64,000 bases of DNA from Cytophagaceae bacterium (lineage in GTDB: Bacteria; Bacteroidota; Bacteroidia; Cytophagales; Spirosomataceae). Of this stretch, positions 62,409 through 64,000 are shown piece by piece. The notes beneath the pieces are model-generated. The model was not told the origin of the DNA. It worked only from the letters and a program-made list of their open reading frames with translations, and did not search any database. The stretch is taken from the NCBI GenBank assembly GCA_005791165.1, contig SXXW01000042.1, positions 31,015-95,014 of the forward strand, written 5' to 3'. The translations under genes and the position numbers were made by a program. Position 1 is the stretch's first letter. Each line of letters opens with the position of its first letter.

Positions 62409-63047
62409 ATGAAAAGAAGAGATTATTTAAAAAATATCGGTTTAAGTTCCTTAGGATTAGCCGTTTTAAATCCGGATGCAAGAGCGATGGAGCAATTGGA
62501 AAATGCCAATGGCGTTCCTAAAGCCGCAGCCTTAAAAATTCCAGGTGGAAGAACCAAAGATGAAGCGGAAAGAGATGCTAAATTAATGGCGGAAGTGTTT
62601 TTAAATAAACACGAATTAGACACCATTACCATCCTTTCGGACATCATCATTCCGGCAGATAAAAAATCAGGAAGTGCGTCGCAGTCGGGTGTAACAGGTT
62701 TTATCGAGTTTATCGTGAAAGATAAGCCCGAGTTTAAAACGCCTGTTCGCGGAGGATTGAGGTGGTTAGATAGCGAATCCAATCGTCGCTTTTCTAAGTT
62801 GTTTACGCAGATCACACCTGCTCAGCGAATCAATATCGTAGATGATATTGCTTATCCTGAAAAAGCGAAAAAGGAATTCTCTCAAGGGGTTAGCTTTTTT
62901 ACGTTGATGCGTAATTTAACAGCCACTGGATTTTATACCTCTAGAATTGGTATTGATGATTTAGGGTATAAAGGAAATACACCTAATGAGTGGAAAGGTG
63001 TTCCAGCGGATGTATTAAAGCAATATGGTTTGAGTTATGATGACTAA
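62409..63047 (+). CDS. Gluconate 2-dehydrogenase subunit 3-family protein
   Basis: The 212-residue protein starts with a Tat-like signal (MKRRDYLKNIGLSSLGLAVL) and has the subunit-3 core ELDTITILSDIIIPADKKSG with GGLRWLDSESNRRF. It partners the GMC flavoprotein encoded 1 bp upstream, and hitch-hiker export of the flavoprotein by this subunit is established for related complexes. Its gene overlaps the YfiH gene by 11 bp. The twin arginine pair (RR at 3-4) supports Tat export. Confidence 0.82.
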   Translation: MKRRDYLKNIGLSSLGLAVLNPDARAMEQLENANGVPKAAALKIPGGRTKDEAERDAKLMAEVFLNKHELDTITILSDIIIPADKKSGSASQSGVTGFIEFIVKDKPEFKTPVRGGLRWLDSESNRRFSKLFTQITPAQRINIVDDIAYPEKAKKEFSQGVSFFTLMRNLTATGFYTSRIGIDDLGYKGNTPNEWKGVPADVLKQYGLSYDD

Positions 63048-63774
63048 TTCTTCGGAAAGAGTCATTATTCCTACCATTTTTAAACATATTCCTCAACTCG
63101 TGGCGGGTGTCAGCACTCGCCACGGAGGAAAAAGTACAGCGGCGTATCAGACGCTAAATTTGGGCATACATACGGATGATCATCCGGACATGGTCCAACA
63201 AAATCTTTCTCTTTTTTGTCGTGATTTAGGTATTTTCCCTCAGGCGCTTGCGCGGTCCTATCAGGTTCATGGAGATGTTATTTGGGAAACCAAAGAACCT
63301 GGATATGCCTCAGGATACGATGCCATTATCGCACATAAACCAGGTATTTTTGCGGGAGTTGGCATAGCGGATTGTTGCCCTATTTTACTGGCGGACCCAG
63401 TCCGACAAACCAGCGCTGCGATCCATGCAGGCTGGAAAGGAACCGTCGCTCAAATCGTTTCCAAAACTGCCTCCGCGATGATTTCCCAAGGTTCTAATCC
63501 AGCCGACATCCTAGCTTACATTGGGCCATGTATTAGTTTAGCCCATTTTGAAGTGGGGGATGAAGTAGCAGAAAAGTTTGATTGTAAGGAGAAGCGGGGT
63601 GCTCGTTGGCATGTAGATTTAAAAGCGACTAACGAAACTCAGTTAAGAAACGTAGGAATTTCCCAAATTGAAATTTCGGACTATTGCACCATCGAAAACA
63701 ACAACCTTTTCTTTTCCCATCGCAAGGAGAAAGGAGTCACCGGTCGTATGCTGGCCATCATCGGCTTTCGGTAG
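63037..63774 (+). CDS. pgeF: YfiH/PgeF laccase-domain protein (purine nucleoside phosphorylase/peptidoglycan editing factor)
   Basis: The 245-residue protein has the family's metal-site residues His79 (YQVHGD), Cys113 (ADCCPIL) and His130 (IHAGWKGT), plus GVSTRHGGKS (24-33), YIGPCIS and NNLFFSHRKEKGVTGRMLAIIG at the end. Members act as purine nucleoside phosphorylase/adenosine deaminase-like enzymes or remove misincorporated L-serine from peptidoglycan. It overlaps the upstream gene by 11 bp; an alternative ATG is at 63040. A 9 bp hairpin follows. Confidence 0.87.
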   Translation: MMTNSSERVIIPTIFKHIPQLVAGVSTRHGGKSTAAYQTLNLGIHTDDHPDMVQQNLSLFCRDLGIFPQALARSYQVHGDVIWETKEPGYASGYDAIIAHKPGIFAGVGIADCCPILLADPVRQTSAAIHAGWKGTVAQIVSKTASAMISQGSNPADILAYIGPCISLAHFEVGDEVAEKFDCKEKRGARWHVDLKATNETQLRNVGISQIEISDYCTIENNNLFFSHRKEKGVTGRMLAIIGFR

Positions 63775-63822
63775 GGTGTCCAGGCAAATTTAATTAAGAA
63801 CTTAGGGGATAATAATTCAATC

Positions 63823-63852
63823 ATGAGCCGAATAAAAAATTAATCGGCTCAT
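63823..63852. terminator. Hairpin between pgeF and a possible convergent reading frame
   Basis: ATGAGCCGA (63823-63831) and TCGGCTCAT (63844-63852) form a perfect 9 bp stem around a 12-base A/T loop. No long T-run follows, so termination is likely but not strong. The rest of 63775-64000 has no other recognised signal. Confidence 0.5.
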
Positions 63853-63869
63853 CATGTACATGTACGTCG

Positions 63870-64000
63870 TCAAACTAAAGTGGACTTTTCCTTAAGGAGT
63901 GTTTCGTGTTTTTGTGAATGTATAATTTCTTTTTTTTCTGTGCAATCTTTGGCTGTTTTTATTTTCTCATAGTTCAATCTTCTTTGTTTTAAAGTTTCCA
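63870..64000 (-). CDS. Possible C-terminus of a gene continuing past the right edge
   Basis: On the minus strand one frame is open from the window edge to a TGA at 63870-63872, about 42 codons. The peptide is Lys/Glu-rich (for example LKQRRLNYEKIKTAKDCTEK) and ends in KSTLV. The other two frames close quickly. It could be the end of a real protein facing pgeF or chance in A/T-rich DNA. No family is recognised. Confidence 0.3.
   Translation of the reverse strand, partial: ETLKQRRLNYEKIKTAKDCTEKKEIIHSQKHETLLKEKSTLV

Noticed and set aside
1..64000. tRNA, rRNA, insertion sequences or prophage genes
   Set aside because: Reading the intergenic spaces on both strands gave no cloverleaf, rRNA segment, transposase or integrase that I could recognise.

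Overview
The window looks like a chromosomal piece of a Bacteroidota bacterium, most likely a Cytophagales relative. This is inferred from three tandem SusC/SusD pairs, a two-component-type sensor propeller, lipoproteins with Bacteroidota-style signals, A-rich translation starts without clear Shine-Dalgarno sites, and several boxes matching the Bacteroidota -7 consensus TAnnTTTG. No rRNA, tRNA, CRISPR array, phage or integrase was recognised. Most genes are ordinary and intact.

Layout. (a) 1-12.3 kb, uronate and sugar oxidation: a GH88 hydrolase cut by the window edge, KduD, a PhyH-type dioxygenase, and an apparent operon of a PQQ-type sugar dehydrogenase/PKD/cytochrome c fusion, an ACSF3-like acyl-CoA synthetase and a GH105 hydrolase. 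Inside this stretch lies a separate three-gene operon: a small Cys protein, a TonB-dependent receptor and a CxCC beta-propeller. It is my best candidate for an undescribed, possibly metal-acquiring, system. (b) 12.4-14.4 kb: a small secreted SnoaL-like protein and an arsR-arsI-phosphatase operon with a near-palindromic operator. (c) 14.4-23.4 kb, signalling: YitT, a GAF-PAS-adenylate cyclase-HD protein, and a partner-switching operon with STAS, an RsbW-like kinase and two SpoIIE phosphatases. One phosphatase is fused to a periplasmic two-component-type propeller. (d) 23.6-32.9 kb: M20 amidohydrolase, lipid kinase, CBS protein, SDR, Gfo/Idh/MocA dehydrogenase, S9 and M13 peptidases. (e) 33-47.6 kb: three SusC/SusD pairs in one orientation, with terminators separating the transcription units and no glycoside hydrolase or regulator beside them. 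(f) 47.8-55.5 kb: GntP permease, sugar nucleotidyltransferase, GHMP kinase, an HGSNAT-like membrane protein, truncated hemoglobin, a PAP2/haloperoxidase-like lipoprotein and a flavin amine oxidase. (g) 55.5-63.8 kb: alpha/beta hydrolase, CBS, NAD kinase, MutS, a GMC oxidoreductase with its gluconate-dehydrogenase-type subunit, and a YfiH/PgeF laccase-domain protein.

How it works together. GH88 and GH105 enzymes release unsaturated uronates from pectin-like or glucuronan oligosaccharides, and KduD acts two steps later on the way to 2-keto-3-deoxygluconate. The PQQ-type and GMC enzymes would oxidise sugars in the periplasm and feed electrons to cytochromes, and GntP could import aldonates. The SusCD pairs sit between peptidases and a gluconate permease, so their ligands (glycan or peptide) cannot be read from context.

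Non-coding signals include several strong hairpin terminators, a two-hairpin REP-like element that fills the nadK/mutS gap and supplies the mutS stop codon, an A/T-rich inverted repeat at 49.2-49.4 kb, and a terminator-like hairpin just upstream of a susC gene.
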